From Histidinibacterium lentulum (GTDB taxonomy: Bacteria; Pseudomonadota; Alphaproteobacteria; Rhodobacterales; Rhodobacteraceae): 64,000 nucleotides of DNA. The position numbers and the translations under genes are program-made. Shown piece after piece: positions 15,438 to 25,002 of this stretch (the first letter of the stretch is position 1; every line of letters starts with the position of its first letter). The notes beneath the pieces were generated by a model. That model ran no database searches. It saw nothing but the letters and a program-made list of their open reading frames with translations, and was not told the origin of the DNA. The DNA lies in assembly GCF_003789055.1 (NCBI RefSeq), contig NZ_ML119087.1:1-64000 (forward strand), given 5' to 3'.

Positions 15438-16850
15438 ATGCGGACCATCCTCCATCGCCTTCTCGGCCTCGCGCGGGCTCGCGGCTTCGACGCTGCGGGT
15501 GGCGGGCGGCGTTGGGAGGGGGCGCGGACGGTCGACGGGCTGAACGCAACGATCCTGGCGGGGGCGACCACGGCGGCGCGACGGGCCGGGTGGTATGCGC
15601 GGAACAACCCGTGGGTCGCGACGGCGGTGGACAGCCTCGTCGGCAATGTCGTGGGCGCGGGGATCAAGCCGCAATCCACCCATCCCGACCGCGCGGTGCG
15701 CGAGCGGCTGCAGGCGCTCTGGCTGCGCTGGACCGATCATGCCGCCCCCGACGGGCTGGCCGATTTCTACGGGCTGCAGGCCATGGCCGTGCGCGCGATG
15801 GTCGAGAGCGGCGAGAGTTTCGCCCGGCTGCGGGTGGCCAGCGACGCCGCCGGCATTCCCCTCCACCTCGAGCTTCTGGATCGCGAGCAGGTTCCCATGG
15901 ACCTGCACCGCGAGATCGGCGGCGGGGCGCGGATCCGCGCGGGCATCGAGTTCGATGCCGCCGGTCGCCGGGTCGCCTACCGGGTTTTGTCCTCCCGCCC
16001 GGGCGATCCGCTGGGGTCTCTCCGCATGGACCCGCTCCGCGTCCCCGCCGCCGATTGTCTGCACCTGTTCAAGCCGCTCGCCGCGGGCCAGCTGCGCGGG
16101 ATCACCTGGCTCGCGCCCGTGCTGCTGCGGCTGCACGAGCTCGACCAGTTCGAGGACGCCGCGCTGGTGAAGGCCAAGGTCGCGGCGCTCTTCACTGGCT
16201 TCATCACCGATCCCGACGGCACGGCGGGTGGGCTCTCGGGCACCAATACCGGCGGCGCGCTGACCGTGGGCATGGAGCCGGGCAGCCTGATTCCGCTGCC
16301 GCCCGGCACGGACATCCGGTTTTCGAACCCGACCGAGCACGACGCCTACGCGCCCTTCGTGAAGAACCACCTGCGCGCGGTCGCGGCCGGGCTGGGCCTG
16401 CCCTACGAGCTGGTCTCGGGCGATCTGGAGGGCGTCACCTATTCCTCGATCAGAGCCGGGCTGATCGAGTTCCGCCGCCGGGTCGAGCAGCTTCAGCACA
16501 ATGTGGTGGTCCATCTGTTCTGCCGACCGGTGTGGGAGCGGTTCGTGCGCCTCGCCGTCCTGACGGGCGATCTCCCCGCGCGGGACTTCGACCGTAACCC
16601 GAACGCCTACCTGGGGTGCGAATGGCTGCCGCCGAAGTTCGACTACGTCGATCCGATGAAGGACGTGCAGGCCGAGATCATGGCGATCGGCGCGGGGCTC
16701 AAGAGCCGGTCCCAGGCGATCTCCGAGCGCGGCTACGACGCCGAGCAGGTGGATGCCGAGATCGCCGCCGACCGCGAGCGCGCCGACGGGCTGGGTCTCT
16801 CCTTCGGCCAAGCGGCGTCACTGCAGCAGAAGGAGGCCGCCGATGGCTGA
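15438..16850 (+). CDS. Portal protein (lambda family)
   Basis: 470 residues. Typical lambda-type portal pattern: N-terminal AARRAGWYARNNPWVATAVDSLVGNVVGAGI, central LDREQVPM, a KPLAAGQLRGITWLAPVL loop, and the conserved GLPYELVSGDLEGVTYSSIRAGLIEFRRR segment near 330. Forms the dodecameric DNA gate at the capsid vertex. The last 8 bp overlap the protease-capsid gene, whose ribosome site lies inside this gene. Separated from terL by the R-M cassette. Returns to the GC-rich composition of the early and terminase genes. Confidence 0.92.
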   Translation: MRTILHRLLGLARARGFDAAGGGRRWEGARTVDGLNATILAGATTAARRAGWYARNNPWVATAVDSLVGNVVGAGIKPQSTHPDRAVRERLQALWLRWTDHAAPDGLADFYGLQAMAVRAMVESGESFARLRVASDAAGIPLHLELLDREQVPMDLHREIGGGARIRAGIEFDAAGRRVAYRVLSSRPGDPLGSLRMDPLRVPAADCLHLFKPLAAGQLRGITWLAPVLLRLHELDQFEDAALVKAKVAALFTGFITDPDGTAGGLSGTNTGGALTVGMEPGSLIPLPPGTDIRFSNPTEHDAYAPFVKNHLRAVAAGLGLPYELVSGDLEGVTYSSIRAGLIEFRRRVEQLQHNVVVHLFCRPVWERFVRLAVLTGDLPARDFDRNPNAYLGCEWLPPKFDYVDPMKDVQAEIMAIGAGLKSRSQAISERGYDAEQVDAEIAADRERADGLGLSFGQAASLQQKEAADG

Positions 16851-18651
16851 GACCATGGAACTTCTCACTCGCCGCGCAACGCTGGCTCCCGCGACGGCCG
16901 ATCCCGAGGCCCGCACCGTCGAGGTGGTCTGGTCCACCGGCGCACCCGTGCGCCGCCGCGACATGGCCGGGCAATACATCGAGCGGCTCAGCCTCGAACC
17001 CGAGGCAGTGGACCTGTCGCGCCTGGGAGGTGCCAGCGTGCTGGATGCGCACCGCCAGACCGCCGTCCGCGACGTGCTGGGCTCCGTCCGCAGCGCCGCC
17101 GTGGACGGCAAGCGCGGCACGGCGCTCATCCAGTTCTCGGCCCGGCCCGAGGTGGAGCCGGTCTGGCAGGACGTGCTCGCCGGCATCCTTCGGCACGTCT
17201 CGGTCGGCTACTCCGTCGAGGAGTGGGTCGAGACCACCGAGAACGGCGCGCGCGTGCTGACCGCCGTGCGCTGGACCCCTCACGAGATTTCCCTGGTGCC
17301 GACGCCCGCCGATCCCGGCGCCCACATTCGCATGGAGACAGAGATGACCGAGACGACCACCAACCCGGCCCCGCCCGAGGGGCAGAAGGAGACCCGCGCC
17401 GAGGCGAACGCCGAGATCCGTTCCATCGCCCGCATCGCCGGGCTCGACCAGTCCTGGATCGACGGCCAGATCGACGGAGGCGCCGATCCCGACACGGCCC
17501 GCCGCGCGGCCTTCGAGGCGCTGGCGAAGCGCAGCGCGCCTGCCATCCGCACCGAACAGGTTCGCGTCGAGATGAGCGAGAGCCAGGACGACCCCGCGCT
17601 CCGCGCGCGCCAGATGGGCGAAGCCCTCTACGCCAGGATCAATCCGCGCCACGAGCTGAGCGAACCGGCCCGGCGCTACGCTTATTCCACGCCCGTGGAC
17701 ATGGCGAAGGAACTGCTGACGCTGCGCGGCGAGACCACCATGGCGCTTTCGCCCGCCAGCCTCGTCACCCGCGCGCTGCACACCACCTCCGACTTCCCGA
17801 TCATCCTCGGGGACACGGTGGGCCGCGTGCTGCGCGACGCCTACCAGGCCGCGCCCTCGGGCATCCGCCGCCTCGGTCGCCAGACCACGGCGCGGGACTT
17901 CCGCGCGGTGAACAAGATCATGCTGGGCGAAGCGCCGCTGCTGGAAAAGCTGAACGAGCACGGCGAGATCAAGGCCGGGACGATGGCTGAGGCGAGGGAG
18001 GCCTACAAGGTCGAGACCTGGGCGCGGAAGATCGGCGTCACCCGGCAGGTGCTGGTGAACGACGACCTCGGCGCCTTCGCGGACCTCGCCCGCCGCATGG
18101 GCCAGGCCGCCGCCGAGACCGAGGCGCGCATCCTCGTCACCCTCCTCGAGGCGGGCAGCGGCAACGGGCCCACGATGTCGGACGGCAAGACGCTGTTCCA
18201 CGCCGATCACGGCAACAAGGCGGGCACCGGCGCGGCGATCTCCGACACGACGCTGTCGGCCGCGCGGCTGGCGCTGCGCACCCAGAAGGGCATCGAGGAT
18301 CGCACGATCCGCGTGACGCCGCGCAACCTGCTGGTCCCGCCCTCGCTGGAGACCACCGCCGAGAAATGGCTGGCCAGCATCGCGCCGGCGACGGCGGCGG
18401 ATGTAAACCCGTTCTCGGGCTCGCTGTCGCTGGTGGTCGAGCCGCGGCTGTCGTCGGCCACCCGCTGGTATGTCACCGCCGATCCCGGCGAGATCGACGG
18501 GCTGGAGTTCGCCTACCTCTCGGGCGCCGAAGGCCCGCAGGTCGAGAGCCGTTCGGGCTGGGACGTGGACGGGGTGGAGATCCGGGTGATCCTGGACTTC
18601 GGCGCGGGCTTCATCGACCATCGGGGCTGGTTCATGAACGCCGGGGCATGA
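16843..18651 (+). CDS. Prohead protease / major capsid protein fusion
   Basis: 602 residues from ATG 16843 (aaggaggc 6 bp upstream, inside the portal gene). Residues about 1-165 are a prohead protease-like domain ending in the typical WTPHEISLVPTPADPG motif. An acidic linker (about 167-185) leads to a helical delta-like segment. The HK97-fold/Mu gpT-like capsid domain follows (about 280-602: TPVDMAKELLTLRGE, ARKIGVTRQVLVNDDLGAF, TLFHADHGN). Fusions of this kind are known in phages of alphaproteobacteria; maturation would release the capsid subunit. One continuous frame with no indels. The stop overlaps the next start (ATGA). Confidence 0.88.
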   Translation: MAETMELLTRRATLAPATADPEARTVEVVWSTGAPVRRRDMAGQYIERLSLEPEAVDLSRLGGASVLDAHRQTAVRDVLGSVRSAAVDGKRGTALIQFSARPEVEPVWQDVLAGILRHVSVGYSVEEWVETTENGARVLTAVRWTPHEISLVPTPADPGAHIRMETEMTETTTNPAPPEGQKETRAEANAEIRSIARIAGLDQSWIDGQIDGGADPDTARRAAFEALAKRSAPAIRTEQVRVEMSESQDDPALRARQMGEALYARINPRHELSEPARRYAYSTPVDMAKELLTLRGETTMALSPASLVTRALHTTSDFPIILGDTVGRVLRDAYQAAPSGIRRLGRQTTARDFRAVNKIMLGEAPLLEKLNEHGEIKAGTMAEAREAYKVETWARKIGVTRQVLVNDDLGAFADLARRMGQAAAETEARILVTLLEAGSGNGPTMSDGKTLFHADHGNKAGTGAAISDTTLSAARLALRTQKGIEDRTIRVTPRNLLVPPSLETTAEKWLASIAPATAADVNPFSGSLSLVVEPRLSSATRWYVTADPGEIDGLEFAYLSGAEGPQVESRSGWDVDGVEIRVILDFGAGFIDHRGWFMNAGA

Positions 18652-18863
18652 GCATGGCCGACCTCGCCCAGCTCACCGCCTGGCGGGACGCCCTGATGGC
18701 CGCGCGCTATCAGGGCGTTCGCACCGTCGAATACGACGGCAAGCGCATCACCTACGCGAGCGACGGCGAGATGGCCGCCGCGCTCGCAGACCTCAACCGG
18801 CAGATCGCAGGGGCGACCGACCGCATCTCGGTCGTCCGCATCCAATCCTCGAAAGGGCTCTGA
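18648..18863 (+). CDS. gpW-like head-tail joining protein
   Basis: 71 residues; start ATG 18648 overlaps the capsid stop, with an alternative ATG at 18654. The pattern LTAWRDALMAARYQGVRTVE, then YDGKRITYASDGEMAAALADLNRQI, resembles lambda gpW: helix, short beta hairpin containing the substrate-like DGKR, then a helix. gpW closes the portal after packaging and prepares the head for tail attachment. In a tail-less element this is the point where helper tails could dock. Confidence 0.75.
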   Translation: MSMADLAQLTAWRDALMAARYQGVRTVEYDGKRITYASDGEMAAALADLNRQIAGATDRISVVRIQSSKGL

Positions 18864-18864
18864 G

Positions 18865-19209
18865 ATGAAGAACTACCTCCAGAACGGCCACATCGTCCGC
18901 GTCACGACGCCCGCGGGCGGCATCGCCTCGGGCGACGCGCTGATCGTGGGCAACATCTTCGGCATCGCCGCCTATTCCTCGGCCGAGGGCGACCCGGTCG
19001 AGCTCTCCACCACAGGCGTGTTCCAGCTGCCGAAGGCCAGCGCCGCGGTGCTGACGGTCGGCGCGCGCGTGGCTTGGGACAACACGGCGAAGCAGGTGAA
19101 CACGCCCGCTGCGGGGCGCTTCCCCGTCGGCGTGGCAGTGGAGGCCGCGGGGAGCGGCGTCACCAGCGTCGCTGTGCGGCTGGATGGGATCGCGACGGCG
19201 GCGGCGTAA
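18865..19209 (+). CDS. Capsid cement/decoration protein, DUF2190 family
   Basis: 114 residues, beta-rich and Gly/Ala/Val-rich (NGHIVRVTTPAGGIASGDAL, VFQLPKASAAVLTVGARVAWD, FPVGVAVEAAGSGVTSVAVRL). This is the RecA-C-like DUF2190 family found next to lambda-type major capsid genes and thought to stabilise the expanded head. One base after the joining protein. Last recognisable structural gene of the island; neck and tail genes would normally follow but do not. Confidence 0.85.
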   Translation: MKNYLQNGHIVRVTTPAGGIASGDALIVGNIFGIAAYSSAEGDPVELSTTGVFQLPKASAAVLTVGARVAWDNTAKQVNTPAAGRFPVGVAVEAAGSGVTSVAVRLDGIATAAA

Positions 19210-19261
19210 CCATCGGAGCTCAGGTTCTTGCTGTGTTCCGGACTGCGGATACACTGGTGAA

Positions 19262-20545
19262 ATGGCGAGGAAACCCCAACGCATTGTAGAAGCGGCGATT
19301 GTCGAGCGGATCGGTGCCATCACTGCGCACGATCTGCTCGCCATGCCAGGCGACAGCTGGGGAATGATCCGCGACCGGATCACTGACAGGCGCAACGGAA
19401 AAGATGGCCTTGCTGCGCGCTGCATGGCTTGCGACGGCGAAGTTTTTATCCGGACGTCTCGGATTCGTGGCGTCAGCCGTCCACTGTTTGCTCATTACGC
19501 TGGGAGCGACCCGAGTTGCCCTTGGTATCAAGGACGCAACACTACCCCCGACGACGCGCGCGCAACTCAATACCAAGGTCGGCAAGAGTCGGATTTCCAT
19601 CGCCTGATGTGTGAGCAGGTCGGCCAACTGGTTGCGCTGGATGAGCGATACATCAGGCATACGATCGCGGAGTATCTCCCACCGACCGAGAACGGGCACG
19701 GTCGCTTCCCAGATGTCTATGTGGAGTGGGAGGGCTTCGGGCCGTTCGCGGTAGAGTTCCAGATGTCGGGCACGTTTCAGACGGAGATTTCAGCTCGGTG
19801 CAAGCACTACGAGCGCGAAGGCATTCCTTTGCTGTGGGTCCTCTTCGGTATCGACACAGCGCGCACTGTGCCGCAGAGCTTTCGAGACGTCATCCGTCGC
19901 CACAGAGGAAACGCATTCGTCCTAGATCCGGCAGCGCTTATCGCTTCGCGAGAGCAGAAGACCTTGGTCCTGTCGTGTTACCTGGCCGACGGCGATGGCT
20001 TCGATGGACCGCGGCTCGTTCGCTTCGACGAACTCACCGTCCCGCGCTCGAAGCTCCCCTATCACGAAGACCGGCTCGTCGCTCCGCGCCTCCGGGACAT
20101 CGAGCAACGTCGCCTCCCCTGGTTCCGAGAGCTGGCCGACTGGGATCGCGTCGACCTCCTCAACGGCCTTGATCGGGCACAGGGTCTACTCGTCGCAGCG
20201 GCCTTCTCCATCGTGGCGACGGCGAACGGAAAGGAACGCAACTACGCGAGCGGCCATCCCAACATTCGAGCAATGCTCAATACGTATCTGCACTCGGGCA
20301 CGTTTGCCCGTTACGCAGACCTATTGACCCGACTGATCAGAAACACGGCGAGCAGTGACCTGCTCAGAACGAAGGTGGGTGACCATCTGCGACGCCACCG
20401 GGACGGCGCGCAGGCGGATGAGGAGTCGGAGGAATGGCAGTTATTGCGCCAATTGCTCCCTGAGGCGCTCGATCCGGTACTACGTGAGGAACTGATTTAT
20501 CTCGATGCCTTGCCCGATTGGGCTCGGCCCGTCACCGAAGACTGA
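19262..20545 (+). CDS. CoiA-like (PD-(D/E)XK) nuclease-family protein, island cargo
   Basis: 427 residues. N-terminal zinc-binding-like CMACDGEVFIR with a later HYAGSDPSCPW. Central nuclease-like core GRFPDVYVEW near 150 and FAVEFQMSGTFQTEI near 163, with D...ExQ spacing as in CoiA/DUF6035-like proteins, then RCKHYEREGIPLLWVLFG. The C-terminal 200 residues are unassigned. Start at ATG 19262, after the DUF2190 stop; no strong ribosome site is seen. It lies where satellites and prophages keep defence or moron genes, so a nuclease acting on competing phage DNA is plausible, but this is inference. Confidence 0.65.
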   Translation: MARKPQRIVEAAIVERIGAITAHDLLAMPGDSWGMIRDRITDRRNGKDGLAARCMACDGEVFIRTSRIRGVSRPLFAHYAGSDPSCPWYQGRNTTPDDARATQYQGRQESDFHRLMCEQVGQLVALDERYIRHTIAEYLPPTENGHGRFPDVYVEWEGFGPFAVEFQMSGTFQTEISARCKHYEREGIPLLWVLFGIDTARTVPQSFRDVIRRHRGNAFVLDPAALIASREQKTLVLSCYLADGDGFDGPRLVRFDELTVPRSKLPYHEDRLVAPRLRDIEQRRLPWFRELADWDRVDLLNGLDRAQGLLVAAAFSIVATANGKERNYASGHPNIRAMLNTYLHSGTFARYADLLTRLIRNTASSDLLRTKVGDHLRRHRDGAQADEESEEWQLLRQLLPEALDPVLREELIYLDALPDWARPVTED

Positions 20546-20754
20546 GCGTGTTCGCCTTCGTGGAAGATGCTGTCCGTGATCCGCTTCAGCAGCGCAGCGT
20601 GATCAGCGAGGGCGGTGACGTGGCCCCAGTTCACGCTCTCGGGGCTGACGAAGAAGTGGTCGTCGCTGGCGACTCGTATCCGGTCGAGGGCCGCGTCAAT
20701 CTCGGCCTTGCGCGCGATGAAGGCAGCGAGTGCGGCGTCGTTGGTTTTGGGCAT
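20497..20754 (-). CDS. Conserved small phage-associated protein of unknown function
   Basis: 85 residues from ATG 20754. Helical, with FIARKAEIDAALDRIRVASDDHF then VNWGHVTALADHAALLKRITD. I recognise this pattern from hypothetical proteins common in alphaproteobacterial prophages, but no function is known. Convergent with the CoiA-like gene and overlapping its 3' end by 49 bp. Last gene before the right end of the island. Confidence 0.6.
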   Translation of the reverse strand: MPKTNDAALAAFIARKAEIDAALDRIRVASDDHFFVSPESVNWGHVTALADHAALLKRITDSIFHEGEHAQSSVTGRAQSGKASR

Positions 20755-20952
20755 GGGGCGGTCTCCGACATGATGTCGGGGATCATGACGGCTCCGGTTG
20801 GAGCGGATGGCAAGCACCATAGGCCGCGAACACCCCGCGAACATTGGCCCGTCCCGTGTCGCATCCGTGTTGCACGGAGGAATCGGGGCTGATCGTAAGC
20901 CTTTGGAATCTTTGGGGAGCGGTCGGGACGGGCTTGCAACACGGCGCGACAC

Positions 20953-20975
20953 GCAAAAGCCGCCCGGAGGGCGGC
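20953..20975 (-). terminator. Rho-independent terminator downstream of tRNA-fMet, inside the island
   Basis: On the minus strand GCCGCCC-tcc-GGGCGGC is followed by TTTTGCG. The 7-bp GC stem ends about 28 bp beyond the tRNA 3' end. It lies on the island side of the att core, so the integrated element now supplies the tRNA terminator. Confidence 0.8.
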
Positions 20976-21002
20976 GTAAACGTTTGATATCTTGGAGGAA
21001 AG

Positions 21003-21081
<79 letters not shown>

Positions 21082-21590
21082 CCAACACCGGTGACCTATT
21101 CGGGATGTGGGGGCGATGCAAGGGGTCCGGCGGAGAGAATACGAAACTTTCGTGACGCCCTCTCCTGCTTTCTCGCGGCACCAGGGAATGGTCGGAGGCA
21201 AGCTCCCATAGTGCTGCGGTGCGTGGGACAGGAGCGCCGACCTTCGGAGGTCCGAGCCTGATCATGTGGCCGCGGCAGGCAGCCTGATGTCTGGACTGTC
21301 TGTGACGCGCGCGCGTTTCAAAGCTCTTGAATCTTCTCGCAACGGTCCGTTCGTCGTTGGTCTCGAGCGGTTCGCCATGGTGCGGCCATCGGTCCGAGGC
21401 CCATGGCGGACGCGTCGCCTGATGCTGCCCCGGATTGGTGGACACTCATGTCAGGCCTTCGAGCTAACCGGACATGGTCGGCGGCCTGAAAGCCTCCTCC
21501 CCCGGACCGCTCGGGCATCATGGAGCGGCGGGTTGCGGCGCAGCCTCAGGCGCGGTCTTCTGCGCTGACGGACAACCCCTGGAGGCCGCC
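21082..21590. other. 509-bp stretch without a recognised gene
   Basis: Open frames here (for example 21059-21445 and 21318-21521 on the minus strand) show no recognisable family and no convincing starts, and they cross tRNA sequence or mirror GC bias. It should contain the tRNA-fMet promoter (transcribed leftwards from near 21090-21130) and a promoter for the KduD-like gene, but no clear box was identified. I see nothing else that I can support. Confidence 0.5.
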
Positions 21591-22358
21591 ATGACACAGA
21601 CTGCAGCACCGTGGAGCGCATTCGACCTGACGGGGCGCACGGCCCTCGTGACCGGGGCGCGCACGGGACTGGGGCAGGGGCTTGCGATGGCCCTGGCCGG
21701 GGCCGGCGCCGACATCGCGGGCCTCGGGTCCTCGCCCATGCCGGAGACGGACGCCCGGATCCGCGCCATGGGGCGGCGCTTTCACGGTCTTAAGGTCGAC
21801 CTCGGCGGGGAGTTCGACGCCGGCGCGGTGCTGGCCGAGGTCGCGGAGGCGCTGGGTCCGGTGTCGATCCTCGTCAACAACGCGGGCATCATCCGCCGCC
21901 ACGACCTCTCGGATTTCCCCCTCGCGGACTGGGACGGCGTGATGGACGTCAACCTCCGCTCCGCCTTCCGCCTGTCGCAGGCCGCCGCGGCGGGCATGGA
22001 ACCGGGCGGGCGGATCATCAACGTGGCCTCGGTCCTTTCCTTCCAGGGCGGCATTCGCGTGGTGTCCTATACCACGTCGAAACACGGGATCGTCGGCCTG
22101 ACCCGGGCGCTGGCGACGGAGCTTGCGCCGCGCGGCATCACGGTGAACGCGATCGCGCCGGGCTACATGGAGACGGACAACACCGAGGCCCTGCGCGCAG
22201 ACGGGAACCGCGCGGCGGAGATCCTCGGCCGCATCCCGGTCGGGCGCTGGGGCGTGCCCGAAGACCTCGCCACCGCGGTGCAGTTCCTCGCGGCGCCCGG
22301 ATCGGACTACGTCACCGGCACGGTGATCCCCGTGGACGGCGGCTGGCTCGTGCGCTGA
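21591..22358 (+). CDS. kduD: 2-dehydro-3-deoxy-D-gluconate 5-dehydrogenase (KduD-like SDR)
   Basis: 255 residues from ATG 21591 (ggagg 7 bp upstream); a longer frame from 21474 lacks support. Rossmann SDR: glycine motif [14 protein letters not shown], the catalytic Ser (ASVLSFQGG), YTTSK (Tyr and Lys), and the APGYMETD loop. The [11 protein letters not shown] signature and length are those of KduD, which in uronate catabolism interconverts 2,5-diketo-3-deoxygluconate and 2-keto-3-deoxygluconate using NAD(H). No other uronate gene is adjacent, so the exact substrate remains inferred. Confidence 0.8.
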   Translation: MTQTAAPWSAFDLTGRTALVTGARTGLGQGLAMALAGAGADIAGLGSSPMPETDARIRAMGRRFHGLKVDLGGEFDAGAVLAEVAEALGPVSILVNNAGIIRRHDLSDFPLADWDGVMDVNLRSAFRLSQAAAAGMEPGGRIINVASVLSFQGGIRVVSYTTSKHGIVGLTRALATELAPRGITVNAIAPGYMETDNTEALRADGNRAAEILGRIPVGRWGVPEDLATAVQFLAAPGSDYVTGTVIPVDGGWLVR

Positions 22359-22425
22359 CGCGGCGCGGGCGCGCTGGACATCGCGCCGCACCCCGCTAGG
22401 GTCCGCTCAGCCGGGGAGGGCGCCC

Positions 22426-23376
22426 ATGACCGAAGAGCCGATCGTTCGGGTCCGCGATCTCGTGAAGACCTACAAGACCGGGTTCATGGCCCTCAACGGT
22501 GTGAGCCTCGACATCCGGAAAGGCGAGATCATCGCGCTCCTCGGGCCCAACGGCGCGGGCAAGACCACGCTGATTTCCACCATTTGCGGCATCGCGGTAC
22601 AGACCTCGGGCAGCGTCACCGTGGGCGGGCACGACACGCGGCAGGACTATCGCGCGGCTCGGTCGCTGATCGGCCTCGTGCCGCAGGAGATCAGCCTCGA
22701 GCCTTTCGAGAAGGTCGTGAACACTGTCCGATTTTCGCGCGGTCTCTTCGGCCTGCCGCCAGATGACGCCTATCTGGACGACCTGCTCCGGCAACTCTCG
22801 CTTCACGACAAGCGCGATCAAAAGGTGGTCACCCTGTCCGGCGGGATGAAACGGCGCGTGCTCATCGCCAAGGCGCTCAGCCACGAACCGCAGGTGCTGT
22901 TCCTCGACGAGCCGACGGCGGGCGTCGACGTCGAGCTGAGAAAGGACATGTGGGAGATCGTCGCCCGCCTGCGCGCGGCGGGGACCACGATCATCCTGAC
23001 CACCCATTACATCGAGGAGGCCGAGGCCATCGCCGACCGCATCGCGGTGATCAACAAAGGGGAGATCCTGCTGGTCGAGGACAAGACCGCGCTGATGACC
23101 CGCATGGGCCAGAAGGAACTGCGGATCGAACTGGCGGAGCCCGTCGACGCGATCCCCGAGAGCCTCGCGCCGTACGGGCTGGACCGGGCGCCCGACGGGC
23201 GCGCGCTGCTCTACCGCTACGAGAGCACGGGAGAGCGAACCGGGATCACGCGACTTCTGAACGACATTCAGGCCGCGGGGCTGCACATGTCCGACCTGCA
23301 GACGCGGCAGTCGTCGCTCGAGGAGATCTTCGTCGGCCTCGTCACCCCCGGTGCCAGCGGAAAGGCCGCGGAATGA
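22426..23376 (+). CDS. ABC transporter ATP-binding protein (YadG-like)
   Basis: 316 residues. Walker [10 protein letters not shown] near 45, Q-loop [12 protein letters not shown], signature LSGGMKRR, Walker [13 protein letters not shown] and the H-loop TTHYIEEAE. The [20 protein letters not shown] combination closely resembles E. coli YadG, an ABC-2 type exporter ATPase. The C-terminal 90 residues ([13 protein letters not shown]) are the usual ABC-2 accessory tail. ATG overlap (ATGA) with the permease gene indicates translational coupling. Substrate unknown. Confidence 0.9.
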   Translation: MTEEPIVRVRDLVKTYKTGFMALNGVSLDIRKGEIIALLGPNGAGKTTLISTICGIAVQTSGSVTVGGHDTRQDYRAARSLIGLVPQEISLEPFEKVVNTVRFSRGLFGLPPDDAYLDDLLRQLSLHDKRDQKVVTLSGGMKRRVLIAKALSHEPQVLFLDEPTAGVDVELRKDMWEIVARLRAAGTTIILTTHYIEEAEAIADRIAVINKGEILLVEDKTALMTRMGQKELRIELAEPVDAIPESLAPYGLDRAPDGRALLYRYESTGERTGITRLLNDIQAAGLHMSDLQTRQSSLEEIFVGLVTPGASGKAAE

Positions 23377-24134
23377 ACCTCAATGCCGTGAAGGCGATCT
23401 ACCGCTACGAGATGGCCCGTTTCGGGCGCACCCTGCTGCAAAGCTTCATATCGCCGGTCATCTCCACCTCGCTCTACTTCGTGGTGTTCGGCGCCGCCAT
23501 CGGCAGCCGGATCGAGGAGGTGGATGGCGTGACCTACGGCGCCTTCATCGTGCCGGGCCTCATCATGCTGTCGATCATGACCCAGGCCACCACCAATGCC
23601 AGCTTCGCGATCTACTTTCCGAAATTCATCGGCACGATCTATGAACAGCTCTCCGCGCCGGTCAATTTTCTCGAGATCACGCTGGGCTATGTCGGGGCGG
23701 CGGCCACCAAGGCGCTGTTCATCGGGGTGGTGATCCTGCTGACGGCGGCGCTCTTCGTGGACCTGCAGATCCAGAACTGGCCCGCGATGATGGCGTTCAT
23801 GGTGCTGACCTGCATCAGCTTCTCGCTGCTCGGGTTCATCATCGGCATCTGGGCGTCGAATTTCGAGCAGTTGCAGCTCATCCCGCTCCTCGTGATCACA
23901 CCCCTCGTGTTCCTCGGGGGCTCGTTCTACTCGGTCTCGATGCTGCCGCCCGTGTGGCAGACGATCACGCTCTTCAACCCGGTGATCTACCTCATCTCCG
24001 GGTTCCGGTGGTCGTTCTTCGGCATGTCGGACGTGCCCGTGGGCCTCAGTCTGCTGGCCATCGCGGGGTTCACCCTGCTGTGCATGTACACGATCTACTG
24101 GATTTTCCGCACCGGCTGGAGGCTGCGCCAGTGA
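23373..24134 (+). CDS. ABC-2 type transporter permease (YadH-like)
   Basis: 253 residues with about six membrane segments, including [38 protein letters not shown] and [20 protein letters not shown]. The conserved ABC-2 sequence [20 protein letters not shown] is present. Closely matches the YadH pattern. Forms the membrane half of the exporter with the upstream ATPase, with a 4-bp start/stop overlap. Confidence 0.88.
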   Translation: MNLNAVKAIYRYEMARFGRTLLQSFISPVISTSLYFVVFGAAIGSRIEEVDGVTYGAFIVPGLIMLSIMTQATTNASFAIYFPKFIGTIYEQLSAPVNFLEITLGYVGAAATKALFIGVVILLTAALFVDLQIQNWPAMMAFMVLTCISFSLLGFIIGIWASNFEQLQLIPLLVITPLVFLGGSFYSVSMLPPVWQTITLFNPVIYLISGFRWSFFGMSDVPVGLSLLAIAGFTLLCMYTIYWIFRTGWRLRQ

Positions 24135-24207
24135 GCCCGGCGACACGCGGGCGGGCAGGGTGCGCTGCGCCCTTGCTGGGCCTGTGCCCGAGGCCTATGT
24201 GCACGCC

Positions 24208-25002
24208 ATGAGCCGGTTCAATCCTTTCGTCCCCTCGCCTCCGCGGGTTCATGTCGTCCGGCTCCAGGGGCCCATCGGGCTGGGCGGGCGCGGGCTCGAC
24301 GATCCGTCCATGGCGCCGGTGATCGAGAAGGCCTTTCGCGGCAAGCCCAAGGCCGTCGCCCTCCAGATCAGCTCCCCTGGCGGATCGCCGGTGCAAAGTT
24401 CCCTCATCGGGGCGCGCATTAGGCGGCTGGCCGACGAGAAGAAGCTGCCGGTCCATGCCTTCGTCGAGGATGTGGCGGCCTCGGGCGGCTACTGGATCGC
24501 CTGCGCGGCGGACGACATCCATGTCGATCCGGGCTCCATCGTCGGGTCCATCGGCGTGATCTCGGCGAGTTTCGGCCTCCATGACCTGATCGGCCGCTAC
24601 GGGGTGGAACGCCGGGTCCACACGGCGGGCCGGTCGAAGAGCTTTCTCGACCCGTTCCGCCCCGAAAAGCCCGAGGACGTGGAGCGCCTGAACGCGATCC
24701 TGGAGGAGATGCACGAGGTCTTCATCGGCCACGTCAAGGCTCGGCGCGGCGCGCGGCTGGCCGACAACCCGGATCTCTTCACCGGCGAGATCCGCATCGG
24801 TCGCAAGGCGGTAGACGAGGGCCTCGCCGATGGCGTGGGCCATCTCGTCCCGAAGATGCAGCAGCTTTACGGCCAGAAGGTCCAGTTCCGCCGTTTCGGC
24901 CCGCGCCGCTCGCTGTTCCAGCGGCTGGGCGCGCAGGCCGCAGAGGGCGCCTTGGGCGAGATCGAGACCCGGACGATCGGCGCAAGGTACGACCTCTGGT
25001 GA
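24208..25002 (+). CDS. S49-family (SppA/SohB-like) peptidase
   Basis: 264 residues from ATG 24208. Catalytic Ser in VEDVAASGGYWIA and catalytic Lys in GRSKSFLDPF, the Ser-Lys dyad of S49 peptidases. The substrate-loop ISSPGGSPVQSS precedes them, and VGSIGVIS is the usual downstream motif. Single-domain length as in bacterial SohB/short SppA, but no obvious N-terminal membrane helix is seen. Degrades cleaved signal peptides or membrane peptides. Heads a coupled chain: its stop overlaps the next GTG. Confidence 0.85.
   Translation: MSRFNPFVPSPPRVHVVRLQGPIGLGGRGLDDPSMAPVIEKAFRGKPKAVALQISSPGGSPVQSSLIGARIRRLADEKKLPVHAFVEDVAASGGYWIACAADDIHVDPGSIVGSIGVISASFGLHDLIGRYGVERRVHTAGRSKSFLDPFRPEKPEDVERLNAILEEMHEVFIGHVKARRGARLADNPDLFTGEIRIGRKAVDEGLADGVGHLVPKMQQLYGQKVQFRRFGPRRSLFQRLGAQAAEGALGEIETRTIGARYDLW

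Noticed and set aside
16753-16842. Upstream extension of the protease-capsid frame
   Set aside because: It overlaps portal and has no ribosome site, whereas aaggaggc precedes ATG 16843.
21318-21521. Remnant transposase next to tRNA-fMet
   Set aside because: The translation has no recognisable IS motif; I cannot support it.
21474-21590. N-terminal extension of the KduD-like protein
   Set aside because: A clear ggagg ribosome site lies before ATG 21591 and KduD proteins start there; the extension is low-complexity.
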